DNA of 64,000 bases from HXMU1420-2 sp040830545 (GCA_040830545.1 JBFOMB010000073.1:1-64000); one strand, 5' to 3'; shown: positions 51,601-60,189, counted from the stretch's first letter. Translations and numbers: made by a program. The notes: generated from the letters alone by a model not told the origin.

Positions 51601-52704
51601 TCAGACCGTTCCATCATCCGACAGCATGACGGAGATAAACCGCGTCCCGTCAAACTCGGCCAGAATGATCGCCCCCATCGCCGTCAACGGCACCGCCAGC
51701 ACGGCCCCCGTCATCCCCCACAACGCCGTCCACAGCGCCAATGCCAACAGCACGGTAAACGGGCTGAGGTTCACGGATTTCCCCAGAAACTTGGGCTCGA
51801 TGTAATACCCTACCATCATCTGCGGAACGAACAGCAGAACCAGAGTGACTACCGAATGCCAAAGCGACGCAAACTGCACGAGGCTCATGGTCACCGGAAA
51901 CGCCACCGCAATGATCGACCCGACATACGGAATGTAATTCAACAACGCGATCAACAGCGCCCAGAACACCGCATGTTCAATTCCCAAAAGCCACATCAAC
52001 ACGTATGACACCAGCCCCAGGATCACGTTCACCAGCGTCTTGGCCGCCAGGTAGTCGCCGATGCGCGTGTTGATCTTGCGCACAACTTCCAGCGTCGCCT
52101 CTGCATGCCCCGATTGCCCCATCGCCAAACGCGTCTTGGCTGGCAACGCATCCAGATCGGCCAGAATGAACACGGCATAAAGCGCCGCCGTGATCACCAC
52201 CGTCCCGCTTCCCGTCACCGCGGACAGGACCGATGGCAACAGCGTCGTCAGATCCACCCGGTCCATCAACCGTTCACTGTAATCCGCGACGCTCGGCACA
52301 TCATCCAGCCCCAGCAAATCCACCAGCTTGGCCTGCAGGACATCCAGGTTTTCCACGTATAACGGCATGCTAGCCGTGATCGCCGCCGCGCTGGAGGCGA
52401 CAATCGCACCCAGAAACAGGATCGACCCGATAAACGCCACCAGCACCAGCCACCGCCGCCACCCGCGCCCCAGCCGCCCGAGCACCGGTAACCGCAACAT
52501 CGCCTCTGCCGCCGTGACCAGAATATAGACCGAGATCACGCCCACCAGCACCGGCAACAGGATCGACTGCCCCACCTTCAACAACCAACCGACCATGATC
52601 ATCAGCGCCACCGCGCAGGTCACCATGGCCAGCGTTTCCAACCCTGTGCGCTTCATCTGTTCCGGATCACTCAAAAAGGACACCCACGTTTCCGATACGC
52701 GCAT
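51601..52704 (-). CDS. AI-2E family (PerM/TqsA-like) membrane transporter
   Basis: This 367-residue protein has 7-8 transmembrane segments, with the family signature region LLGIEHAVFWALLIALLNYIPYVGSIIAVAFP near 225-256 and VGYYIEPKFLGKSVNLSPF near 300. Members export autoinducer-2 or other small molecules, or act in Na+(Li+)/H+ exchange; the substrate is not determined. The start at 52704 lacks a good ribosome site, and a Met at residue 17 (52656) is a possible alternative. Divergent from serC. Confidence 0.88.
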   Translation of the reverse strand: MRVSETWVSFLSDPEQMKRTGLETLAMVTCAVALMIMVGWLLKVGQSILLPVLVGVISVYILVTAAEAMLRLPVLGRLGRGWRRWLVLVAFIGSILFLGAIVASSAAAITASMPLYVENLDVLQAKLVDLLGLDDVPSVADYSERLMDRVDLTTLLPSVLSAVTGSGTVVITAALYAVFILADLDALPAKTRLAMGQSGHAEATLEVVRKINTRIGDYLAAKTLVNVILGLVSYVLMWLLGIEHAVFWALLIALLNYIPYVGSIIAVAFPVTMSLVQFASLWHSVVTLVLLFVPQMMVGYYIEPKFLGKSVNLSPFTVLLALALWTALWGMTGAVLAVPLTAMGAIILAEFDGTRFISVMLSDDGTV

Positions 52705-52795
52705 TTCACGAAATCACCACGGATAAATCCAGTGTGATCCTCGAAAAATCGGGTTGCCCGCCCCGATCCACACCTCTATCCCGGTCCGTGGGACA

Positions 52796-52839
52796 CCCCT
52801 CCCCAACGAGGGGCGTATATCTGGAAGGATAACACAGAT
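52796..52839 (+). promoter_or_regulatory. serC leader RNA structure sequestering the ribosome site
   Basis: Two stems precede serC. CCCCTC (52796-52801) pairs with GAGGGG (52808-52813). ATCTG (52819-52823) pairs with CAGAT (52835-52839), closing a loop that contains GGAAGGA and taking in the first two bases of the start codon. Rfam describes a 'serC leader' upstream of serC-serA in alphaproteobacteria, whose last stem overlaps the ribosome site; this matches that description. Assignment to that family is from memory and layout, without a covariance search. Confidence 0.65.
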
Positions 52840-53992
52840 GGCACTTGAATACCCGGCGACGCGGCCGGCCAATCCGCGTTTTTCCTCTGGCCCCTGCGCC
52901 AAGCCCCCCACATTTTCCGTTGATACGCTGGCCGACGCCGCCCTGGGCCGGTCACACCGTGCTGCCATTGGCAAGGACAAGCTGAAGGCCGCAATCGACG
53001 GCACGCGCGAAATCCTCGGCGTGCCGGACGACTACCGCATCGGCATTGTACCTGCCTCGGACACCGGCGCGGTCGAAATGGCAATGTGGTCGCTGTTGGG
53101 CGAACGCAAGGTTGAAATGCTCGCCTGGGAAAGCTTTGGCGCAGGCTGGGTCACCGATGTGGTCAAGCAGCTGAAACTCGACGCAGAGATCAAGACAGCC
53201 GAATACGGCGAGATTGTCGATCTGGCTGGCGTCAATACGGACAATGACGTGGTCTTAACCTGGAACGGCACCACCTCGGGCGTGCGGGTTCCGAATGGCG
53301 ACTGGATCGCGGATGACCGCGCGGGCCTGACGATCTGTGATGCCACATCTGCGGCCTTCGCGCAGGACCTGCCCTGGGACAAGCTGGATGTGACCACATT
53401 CTCCTGGCAGAAGGTGCTGGGCGGTGAGGCTGCGCATGGCATGCTGATCCTCAGTCCGCGCGCGGCGGAACGGCTGGAAGGCTATACGCCGCCCTGGCCC
53501 CTGCCCAAAATTTTCCGCCTGACCAAGGGCGGCAAGATCAACGAAGGCATCTTCCGGGGCGAAACGATCAACACCCCCTCCATGCTGGCGGTCGAGGACT
53601 ATTTGCAAGCGCTCGACTGGGCCCGGTCTGTTGGCGGGCTCCAGGGACTGATCGCGCGTGCGGATGCCAATGCGCAGGCCATTTTTGATTTCTGCGATGC
53701 CCATGATTGGATCGCAAACCTGTCCGCTGACACGGCGACACGGTCCAACACATCGGTCTGCCTGAAATTCACCGATCCCCGGATTTCAGATGGGGCCGGT
53801 TTTGCCAAAGCCGTGGCAAAGCGGCTGGAGACAGAAGGTGTGGCCTATGACATCGGCGCCTATCGCGACGCCCCTCCGGGCCTGCGCATCTGGTGCGGCG
53901 GCACGGTCGAAACCTTGGACATTGCGGCGATGCTGCCCTGGCTCGCCCACGCGTTCGAGGCCGAAATCGCGACCCTCACCGAAACCGTCTGA
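52838..53992 (+). CDS. serC: Phosphoserine aminotransferase
   Basis: This 384-residue fold-type I PLP enzyme of the long alphaproteobacterial type (TIGR01365-like) has PLP lysine in TFSWQKVLGGE near residue 200, FSSGPCAKPP at the N-terminus and CDATSAAFAQDLPW near 170. It converts 3-phosphohydroxypyruvate and glutamate into phosphoserine. The start at 52838 has GGAAGG 8 nt upstream, inside the leader stem-loop. It is followed by serA 70 bp downstream on the same strand. Confidence 0.96.
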   Translation: MALEYPATRPANPRFSSGPCAKPPTFSVDTLADAALGRSHRAAIGKDKLKAAIDGTREILGVPDDYRIGIVPASDTGAVEMAMWSLLGERKVEMLAWESFGAGWVTDVVKQLKLDAEIKTAEYGEIVDLAGVNTDNDVVLTWNGTTSGVRVPNGDWIADDRAGLTICDATSAAFAQDLPWDKLDVTTFSWQKVLGGEAAHGMLILSPRAAERLEGYTPPWPLPKIFRLTKGGKINEGIFRGETINTPSMLAVEDYLQALDWARSVGGLQGLIARADANAQAIFDFCDAHDWIANLSADTATRSNTSVCLKFTDPRISDGAGFAKAVAKRLETEGVAYDIGAYRDAPPGLRIWCGGTVETLDIAAMLPWLAHAFEAEIATLTETV

Positions 53993-54062
53993 TCGCTCTT
54001 CGCTCCCTTCCGGGCGCTCCTCGCTTTGCCGACCTGCGCCCAAAATTCAAAGGATTGCCCAA

Positions 54063-55658
54063 ATGGCTCCCAAAGTACTCGTTTCCGACAAGCTCAGCGA
54101 AACCGCTGTCCAGATTTTCCGTGACCGTGGCATCGACGTGGATTTCCTGCCCGACGTGGGCAAGGACAAGGAAAAACTGGCCGAGATCATCGGCCAATAT
54201 GACGGCCTTGCCATCCGTTCCGCGACCAAGGTCACGCCCAAGATCCTCGAACGCGCCGAAAACCTGAAAGTGATCGGTCGCGCGGGCATCGGCACTGACA
54301 ATATCGACAAGGACGCCGCCTCGCAAAAAGGGGTGATCGTCATGAACACCCCCTTCGGCAACATGATCACCACGGCGGAACATGCCATCGCCATGATGTT
54401 CGCCGCCGCCCGCCAGATCCCCGAGGCGTCGGCCTCAACCCATGCAGGCAAATGGGAAAAGTCCAAGTTCATGGGTGTCGAACTGACCGGTAAAACTCTG
54501 GGCGTGATCGGCGCAGGCAATATTGGTGGCATCGTTTGTGAACGCGCGCGCGGGCTGAAGATGAAAGTTGTCGCCTATGACCCGTTCCTGGGCGAAGACA
54601 AAGCCGCCCAGATGCAGGTCGAAAAGGTGGAACTGGACGATCTGCTGACCCGCGCCGATTTCATCACCCTGCACGTGCCCCTGACCGACCAGACCAAAAA
54701 CATCCTGAGCCGGGAAAACCTGGCCAAGACCAAACCGGGCGTGCGCGTCATCAACTGCGCGCGCGGCGGGCTGGTCGACGAAGAAGCGCTGGCCGAAATG
54801 CTGCAATCCGGCCATGTGGCGGGTGCGGCGTTTGATGTGTTCTCGCAGGAACCCGCCACCGAAAACCCGCTGTTCAACCTGCCCAACGTGGTCTGCACCC
54901 CTCACTTAGGCGCGGCCACCACCGAAGCACAGGAAAACGTGGCGCTTCAGGTGGCAGAGCAGATGTCGAACTACCTGCTCGACGGAGCCGTGGAAAACGC
55001 GCTGAACATGCCGTCAATGACGGCGGAAGAGGCGCGCGTCATGGGGCCCTGGGTGGAACTGGCCGGGCATTTGGGCAGCTTCATTGGTCAGATGACGGAC
55101 GAACCGGTGCAGGCGATCAACATCCTCTATGATGGTGTTGTGGCCGACATGAATCTGCCTGCGCTGAACTGTGCCGTGATCGCCGGGATCATGAAAAAGG
55201 TGAACCCGGATGTGAACATGGTCTCGGCCCCCGTGGTCGCGGCTGAGCGAGGGATTCAGATCAGCACGACCAATCAGGCCAAATCGGGCGCGTTTGAGGG
55301 TTACATCAAGGTCACTGTGGTCACTCCCAAACGCGAACGCTCCATCGGCGGCACGGTGTTCTCCGACGGCAAACCGCGCTTCATCCAGATCAAGGGCATC
55401 AATATCGACGCTGAGATCGGCCACCACATGCTCTACACCACAAACGAGGCCGTACCGGGCATCATCGGAGCGCTCGGCCAGACCCTAGGCGACAACGGCG
55501 TCAACATCGCGAACTTCCCCCTTGGCCGCGCCGCCGCCGGGGGGGAAGCCATCGCGCTGCTCTATGTCGACGAACCGGTCCCCGCCGAAGCCCGCGCGCT
55601 ACTGGCCGAAACCGGGCTCTTCACCCAGATCAAACCGCTGCAATTCGACGTGGCCTGA
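54063..55658 (+). CDS. serA: D-3-phosphoglycerate dehydrogenase
   Basis: This 531-residue enzyme is of the long SerA form: catalytic and NAD-binding domains (GAGNIGGIVCERARG near 155; catalytic R in NCARGGLVDE, E in FDVFSQEP, H in CTPHLGAATTEA), then an intervening ASB domain (about 320-445) and a C-terminal ACT domain (about 455-527) for possible serine feedback. It makes 3-phosphohydroxypyruvate from 3-phosphoglycerate. AAGGA lies 8 nt before the ATG at 54063. Co-transcribed with serC, so both fall under the leader's control at least for transcription. Confidence 0.97.
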   Translation: MAPKVLVSDKLSETAVQIFRDRGIDVDFLPDVGKDKEKLAEIIGQYDGLAIRSATKVTPKILERAENLKVIGRAGIGTDNIDKDAASQKGVIVMNTPFGNMITTAEHAIAMMFAAARQIPEASASTHAGKWEKSKFMGVELTGKTLGVIGAGNIGGIVCERARGLKMKVVAYDPFLGEDKAAQMQVEKVELDDLLTRADFITLHVPLTDQTKNILSRENLAKTKPGVRVINCARGGLVDEEALAEMLQSGHVAGAAFDVFSQEPATENPLFNLPNVVCTPHLGAATTEAQENVALQVAEQMSNYLLDGAVENALNMPSMTAEEARVMGPWVELAGHLGSFIGQMTDEPVQAINILYDGVVADMNLPALNCAVIAGIMKKVNPDVNMVSAPVVAAERGIQISTTNQAKSGAFEGYIKVTVVTPKRERSIGGTVFSDGKPRFIQIKGINIDAEIGHHMLYTTNEAVPGIIGALGQTLGDNGVNIANFPLGRAAAGGEAIALLYVDEPVPAEARALLAETGLFTQIKPLQFDVA

Positions 55659-55692
55659 CCCCTTCATTGTTCTCAAAACACTCCGGGGTGAA

Positions 55693-55725
55693 TTGCCCGG
55701 AACGGGCAAGAGGGGCAGCGCCCCT
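55693..55725 (+). terminator. Two adjacent GC hairpins after serA
   Basis: TTGCCCG-GAA-CGGGCAA (55693-55709) is followed at once by AGGGGC-AGC-GCCCCT (55711-55725). Both are perfect with three-base loops, 35-67 bp after the serA stop. There is no clear T tract. They probably end or slow the serCA transcript before the phosphatase gene. Confidence 0.5.
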
Positions 55726-55787
55726 GCTGCCGCCTTGCCTTCCCTGCCGCAGCGTTGCAAGTAGCCCGCAAACAGCAGGGGCAGCCC

Positions 55788-56519
55788 ATGACAGATCCCA
55801 TCTACGCCATCGGCGACATCCACGGCCAATTGTCCATGCTCGAAACCGCCCTCGCGCGGATCGAATCCGATGGCGGCCCCGACGCCCAAATCGTCTTCCT
55901 CGGCGACTACACCGACCGTGGCCCGGACAGCCGGGGTGTGCTGAACCTGCTGGTTCAGGGGCAAAAACAGGGCCGCAACTGGACCTTCCTCAAGGGCAAC
56001 CACGACCGGATGATGGAATGGTTCCTCGGCGACCCACCCCGTCAGGACCCGCATCTGCTGGTCGGCTATCACTGGTTTCACGACCGGCTGGGCGGCATCG
56101 AAACCCTGCAATCCTACGGCATCGACCAGATCGAGGGCCGCCGTCAGACCGAATTGGCCACCGAGGCCCGCGCAACCGTGCCCACCGACCACCTCACATT
56201 CCTGCGCGGCCTCCACCTCAGCCATACCCAAGGCCCACTCTTCTTTGCCCATGCCGGTATCCGTCCCGGCGTCCCTCTGGACCAACAGGCCGAAAACGAT
56301 CTGCTCTGGATCCGGCAGGAATTCCACAACGACCCGCGCGACCACGGCCCGTTGATCGTACACGGCCACACCCCGGTCGAAGGTCCCACGCATTACGGCA
56401 ACCGCGTCAACCTCGACAGCGGCGCGGGCTATGGCTACCCGCTCACCACCGCCGTTTTCGAAGGCCGCGACTGTTGGACCCTAACCGACACCGGGCGCAA
56501 ACCCTTGCTGCCGGACTAA
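55788..56519 (+). CDS. PPP-family metallophosphoesterase (serine/threonine phosphatase-like)
   Basis: This 243-residue calcineurin-like phosphoesterase has all PPP signature motifs: GDIHGQ near residue 9, GDYTDRG near 40, GNHDRM near 70, HAGIRPG near 155 and HGHTPVEGP near 192. These bind two metal ions. The bacterial PrpA/PrpB-like group acts on phosphoprotein or diadenosine polyphosphates. The start at 55788 has AGGGG 6 nt upstream. The frame is complete and independent of serA. Confidence 0.9.
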   Translation: MTDPIYAIGDIHGQLSMLETALARIESDGGPDAQIVFLGDYTDRGPDSRGVLNLLVQGQKQGRNWTFLKGNHDRMMEWFLGDPPRQDPHLLVGYHWFHDRLGGIETLQSYGIDQIEGRRQTELATEARATVPTDHLTFLRGLHLSHTQGPLFFAHAGIRPGVPLDQQAENDLLWIRQEFHNDPRDHGPLIVHGHTPVEGPTHYGNRVNLDSGAGYGYPLTTAVFEGRDCWTLTDTGRKPLLPD

Positions 56520-56528
56520 CACCCTCAA

Positions 56529-56570
56529 CACCCGCACGCCGCAGTCCCGGGCCTGACCCGGCACCTCTCA
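56529..56570. repeat. Dispersed palindromic repeat (CCCGGACCTGATCCGGG type), copy 2
   Basis: The block order CACCCGCAC, TCCCGGGCCTGACCCGG, CACCTCT repeats that of 22964-23007 with a few substitutions. It starts 10 bp after the phosphatase stop. The rest of the 484-bp gap 56520-57003 holds the RNA candidate that follows here and no gene I can support. Confidence 0.55.
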
Positions 56571-56639
56571 CGCACCAGCGGATAAAACTCGACTGATGAT
56601 CTTAAACGACCGGTAACACGCCCGCGTTATACAGACACA

Positions 56640-56719
56640 TGGTTGGGGGCTGATCCGGTAACGAGTGTCCCGTTTGACAAGGTGAAGAGTACTGGCTCCC
56701 AACCACTTCCAGTTTTTTT
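56640..56719 (+). ncRNA. Candidate small RNA or structured transcript with terminator
   Basis: TGGTTGGGGGC (56640-56650) pairs with GCTCCCAACCA (56695-56705), 11 bp with one G-U. A second, overlapping stem ACTGG (56691-56695) and CCAGT (56709-56713) runs directly into seven Ts (56713-56719). A TATACA box lies just upstream (56628-56633). The order of promoter-like box, long stem and T tract in an otherwise empty gap fits a small RNA of about 80 nt. No known RNA family was recognised and this is inference from structure only. Confidence 0.3.
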
Positions 56720-57003
56720 GAGTCTTGAGGTCAGCGTGTTGCGGGGGATTCTAACACCTTTTTTTGGCGTTTAGGGTCTGCGCAAACGGCCTTTGTTGAA
56801 ACCGCTACGGCTTTGCCCGTGTTTCTTTCCGACCTCCGAAAGCTGCCTCCTAGACCAGTCCCCGAGCTCGGGTGGGGGTGAAGCCCCCGCCGTTTTGCCG
56901 AAGGCAAACCTTTGGTTTGACAGGGCGGTCGGGGGCTGGTCGGCTTCGCCTCCTGGGGAAAAAGCCAAAGGCTTTGTGTTCGGACGAGCGGATCCTATCG
57001 AGA

Positions 57004-58056
57004 TCACCCCGCCCGCAACCCGGCCCAGTCCAGCACCACCTTGCCGCTCTCCCCGGATTTCATCGCCTGAAATCCGTCGGCAAACGCGTTCGCCGCATAC
57101 CGATGCGTGATCACGCCCGACACATCCAACCCGTTCTGCAGCATGGCAATCATCTTGTACCAGGTCTCGAATATCTCGCGCCCATAAACACCCTTGATCG
57201 TGATCGCCTTGAACACGATTCGGCTCCAGTCCACGGGTGACTTGCCCGGCGGAATACCCAACAGGGCAATCCGCCCGCCCATCACCAGGTTTTCCACCAT
57301 CTGATCCAATGCAACCTGCGCACCCGACATCTCCAGACCCACGTCGAACCCCTCGGTCATGCCCAGCCCGGCCTGAACCGACGCCAGATCCTCCTGCGCC
57401 ACGTTCACCGGCACCACATCCGCCACCCGCGCCGCAAGGTCCAGCCGCGCGGAGTTCACATCCGTGATCACCACATGCCGCGCGCCCACGTGCCGGGCCA
57501 CAGCCGCCGCCATGATCCCAATCGGCCCCGCACCGGTGATCAGCACATCTTCACCCACCAGATCAAAGCTCAGCGCCGTATGCACCGCATTCCCCAACGG
57601 GTCTAGGATCGCGCCAATGTCATCGCTGACCTCATCCGGCAAGGGCACCACATTGAAGGCAGGCAGCCGCAGGTACTCGGCAAAGGCCCCCTGCTCGTTC
57701 ACCCCAATCCCGCGCGTTTCCGGGTCCAGATGGAACTTGCCCGCGCGTGATTGCCGCGAATGCCGCCCGATCAGATGCCCCTCGCCCGAACAGCGCTGGC
57801 CAATTTGCAAGTCTTCAACATTGCGGCCCAGTTCCACGATTTCGCCCGCGAATTCATGGCCCGTGATCAATGGCACAGGCACGGTTTTCTGCGCCCAGTC
57901 ATCCCAGTTCCAGATATGCACATCCGTGCCGCAGATCCCGGTCTTGTTCACGCGGATCAACACATCATCCGGCCCAATCTCGGGCACCGGGGCGTCGACC
58001 ATCCACAACCCTTCGGCAGCGTGTGATTTTTCCAGTGCTTTCATCGTGTTGCGCAT
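57004..58056 (-). CDS. tdh: L-threonine 3-dehydrogenase
   Basis: This 350-residue MDR enzyme has catalytic zinc ligands C42 (TGICGTDVH) and H67/E68 (ITGHEFAG) and a Rossmann motif GAGPIGIMAA near 174. It oxidises threonine to 2-amino-3-ketobutyrate. The four cysteines of the structural zinc lobe in E. coli Tdh (C93, C96, C99, C107) are replaced by G97, S100, S103 and D111 (GRHSRQSRAGKFHLDP), so it should lack that zinc. The start at 58056 overlaps the kbl stop (TGATG), with GGGAG upstream. Forms the threonine-to-glycine pair with kbl. Confidence 0.95.
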   Translation of the reverse strand: MRNTMKALEKSHAAEGLWMVDAPVPEIGPDDVLIRVNKTGICGTDVHIWNWDDWAQKTVPVPLITGHEFAGEIVELGRNVEDLQIGQRCSGEGHLIGRHSRQSRAGKFHLDPETRGIGVNEQGAFAEYLRLPAFNVVPLPDEVSDDIGAILDPLGNAVHTALSFDLVGEDVLITGAGPIGIMAAAVARHVGARHVVITDVNSARLDLAARVADVVPVNVAQEDLASVQAGLGMTEGFDVGLEMSGAQVALDQMVENLVMGGRIALLGIPPGKSPVDWSRIVFKAITIKGVYGREIFETWYKMIAMLQNGLDVSGVITHRYAANAFADGFQAMKSGESGKVVLDWAGLRAG

Positions 58057-59240
58057 CAGATCACTCCCGTTGCCTTGCCAGCGATTTCAAACGCGCCCAG
58101 CGCACGGTCCAGTTCGTCACGGGTCAGCGCCGCGTTCATCTGTGTACGAATGCGTGCTTGCCCCTTGGGCACGACAGGGAAGAAAAACCCGCTGACATAG
58201 ACGCCTTCGTCAAACAGCCGCGCCGCCATGTCCTGCGCCAGCCGCGCGTCCCCCAGCATGACCGGGATGATCGGATGTTCACCGGGCAGCAGGTCAAACC
58301 CCAGACGGGTCAACCCCTCCCGCCAGTACCGCGCGTTTTCGAACAATTGTGCCCGCAAGGCCGCGCCTTCCTCCACCAACCGGATCGCTTCGATCCCGGC
58401 GGCAACAACGGCGGGCGGCAGGGAATTTGAAAACAGGTAGGGCCGCGCACGTTGGTGCAGCAGGTCGATCACCGGGTGCGGTCCTGCAATATACCCGCCG
58501 ATGGCCCCACCCCGTGCCTTGCCCAACGTCCCGGGGAGGATGTCTATGTCGACGCCAAAGTGATCCGGCGTCCCCGCCCCGCGCGGTCCCATGAACCCGG
58601 TGGCATGGCAGTCATCCACCATCGTGACCGCGCCATAGGTATCCGCCAACCGCTTGATTTCGGGCAGGTTTGCCAGATAGCCGTCCATCGAAAAAACGCC
58701 ATCCGTGGCGATCATGATGTGACGCGCCCCGTTGGCGCGGGCCTCTTTCAACTTGCCCTCCAGATCACCCATATCGTTGTTGGCATAGCGATAGCGCTGC
58801 GCCTTGCACAGGCGAATGCCGTCGATGATCGAAGCATGGTTCAGGCTGTCCGAAATGATCGCATCCTCCGGCCCCAACAGCGGCTCGAACAACCCGCCAT
58901 TGGCGTCGAAACAGGCGGCAAACAGGATTGCGTCGTCCTTTTTCAGAAACCCGGCCAAGCGCTGTTCCAGATCGCGGTGAATGTCCTGCGTGCCACAGAT
59001 GAACCGGACACTGGCCATGCCAAACCCTTTGCCCTCCATCACGCCCTGCGCCGCCGCGATCAGGTCGGGATGATCTGCCAGTCCAAGGTAGTTGTTGGCG
59101 CACAGGTTGATCACATGCCGATCCCCAACGGTGATTTCACCACCCTGGGGCGAGGTGATCATCCGTTCCCGCTTGTAAAGGCCATCGGCCTCAATCTGGG
59201 TCAGGGTCTGGGACAGGTGGGTCAGGTAATCCGTGGACAT
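58056..59240 (-). CDS. kbl: Glycine C-acetyltransferase (2-amino-3-ketobutyrate CoA ligase)
   Basis: This 394-residue alpha-oxoamine synthase has PLP lysine in GTLGKARGGAIGGY near 244, DDCHATGFMG near 210 and NNYLGLADHP near 49. It cleaves 2-amino-3-ketobutyrate with CoA into glycine and acetyl-CoA. It precedes tdh in the same operon with coupled translation, so both steps of threonine degradation are made together. The 382-bp region 59241-59622 upstream holds a dispersed repeat and an inverted repeat and no gene. Confidence 0.96.
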   Translation of the reverse strand: MSTDYLTHLSQTLTQIEADGLYKRERMITSPQGGEITVGDRHVINLCANNYLGLADHPDLIAAAQGVMEGKGFGMASVRFICGTQDIHRDLEQRLAGFLKKDDAILFAACFDANGGLFEPLLGPEDAIISDSLNHASIIDGIRLCKAQRYRYANNDMGDLEGKLKEARANGARHIMIATDGVFSMDGYLANLPEIKRLADTYGAVTMVDDCHATGFMGPRGAGTPDHFGVDIDILPGTLGKARGGAIGGYIAGPHPVIDLLHQRARPYLFSNSLPPAVVAAGIEAIRLVEEGAALRAQLFENARYWREGLTRLGFDLLPGEHPIIPVMLGDARLAQDMAARLFDEGVYVSGFFFPVVPKGQARIRTQMNAALTRDELDRALGAFEIAGKATGVI

Positions 59241-59447
59241 GAGCGACTCCGTTATACTGGAGGCGTATCTATCATGCCGGATCAGATTCCGGAATAGCGG
59301 ATTTCCTGTTTCACGGAAAAATTTCCGCGAAATGAGAGAAATTGGAGCCGCGCATCGACGGGTCGCGGTGCGGCGATCCGAACTAACAGAGTTTCACTTT
59401 ATGCCTGCCAAACCCGTACTCCCTTGCTGTCAGTCACTTAGGGCAAA

Positions 59448-59516
59448 CAAATCGCCGCGCCGGGGGGCGGCCCGGCGATGCGCGGCGGGCCAGAGGCCCT
59501 TGATTCCGCGCAAGCT
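59448..59516. repeat. Dispersed GC-rich palindromic repeat, full copy 2
   Basis: This contains CGGCCCGGCGATGCGCGGC and, 25 bp on, CTTGATTCCGCGCAAG (59499-59514). Read on the other strand it matches 31568-31626 block for block. The 16-mer at 59499-59514 is identical to the one in the hairpin at 49351-49366. It is highly self-complementary (GGCCCG and CGGGCC arms). Confidence 0.7.
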
Positions 59517-59558
59517 TCCATGCGCCGATGGTTATAGGGAAAATCCCTCGATCACCCT

Positions 59559-59639
59559 CTGTACAAAACGGGGTAACGCCTCCCTCAGGTCTGTACGTTT
59601 TGGGGTGTCTCTCGGTTTCGGGCTATGCGTTTTGTACAG
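59559..59639. repeat. 12-bp inverted repeat around the end of the XRE-cupin gene
   Basis: CTGTACAAAACG (59559-59570) and CGTTTTGTACAG (59628-59639) are perfect inverted copies 57 bp apart. A related CTGTACGTTTTG lies at 59591-59602. The right copy falls in the last codons of the XRE-cupin gene. It could be a terminator-like fold, a regulator site or a short element remnant. Confidence 0.35.
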
Positions 59640-60189
59640 AAAGGATCGCCCGTGCAGGACCGTCCACAGCGGTGATGCAATGCGCCACATCCGCCGCATA
59701 CCGCGCCGTGTCACCGGTCCCAAGCCGCTGCGTCGCGGTGCCAGAACGCACCTCCAGCATCCCCGAGATCACCGTCAGCAACTCCCGTGCACCACTGCGA
59801 TGCGGTTGACTGTCCAGCGCACCTAATGCAGCAAAATCAAGATCATAGAGCTCGTACCGCCCCGCCTCTTCCGGTGGCGACAGGATGCGGATCGTCACCC
59901 CGGCATCGCGATTTTCAATCGCCGGAACCTCCGCCGCGCGGACCAGCTCGATACTGTCCCCACCCGGCCCGGTATCCAAAAGCCCCGCAAAATCAACCTG
60001 CAACGCCCGCGTCAGATTCCAAAGCGTCGCAATCGTCGGACTACTCTCCCCCCGCTCAATCTGACTGACCATCGACCGGGAAACGCCGGACAATTTCGCC
60101 ACGGCGTCCAGCGACAGGCCTTGCTCGCGGCGCGCGGCCTTGAGCCGTCCGGGCAGTTTGTTCAGGATTGCGTCATCGGTGTCCGACAT
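59623..60189 (-). CDS. XRE-family regulator with C-terminal cupin domain
   Basis: This 188-residue protein has an N-terminal HTH_3 (LKAARREQGLSLDAVAKLSGVSRSMVSQIERGESSPT, about residues 14-50) and a C-terminal cupin_2 domain (SGARELLTVISGMLEV, about 110-180). This architecture is typical of amino-acid or amine-responsive regulators such as PuuR relatives. The start at 60189 has GGGGGAG 9 nt upstream. Divergent from the FAD monooxygenase gene, which it probably controls (inference). Confidence 0.9.
   Translation of the reverse strand: MSDTDDAILNKLPGRLKAARREQGLSLDAVAKLSGVSRSMVSQIERGESSPTIATLWNLTRALQVDFAGLLDTGPGGDSIELVRAAEVPAIENRDAGVTIRILSPPEEAGRYELYDLDFAALGALDSQPHRSGARELLTVISGMLEVRSGTATQRLGTGDTARYAADVAHCITAVDGPARAILSVQNA

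Noticed and set aside
56793..57110. Proline-rich open frame in the gap before tdh
   Set aside because: It has no plausible ribosome site or domain, and its 3' part overlaps the tdh gene on the other strand.
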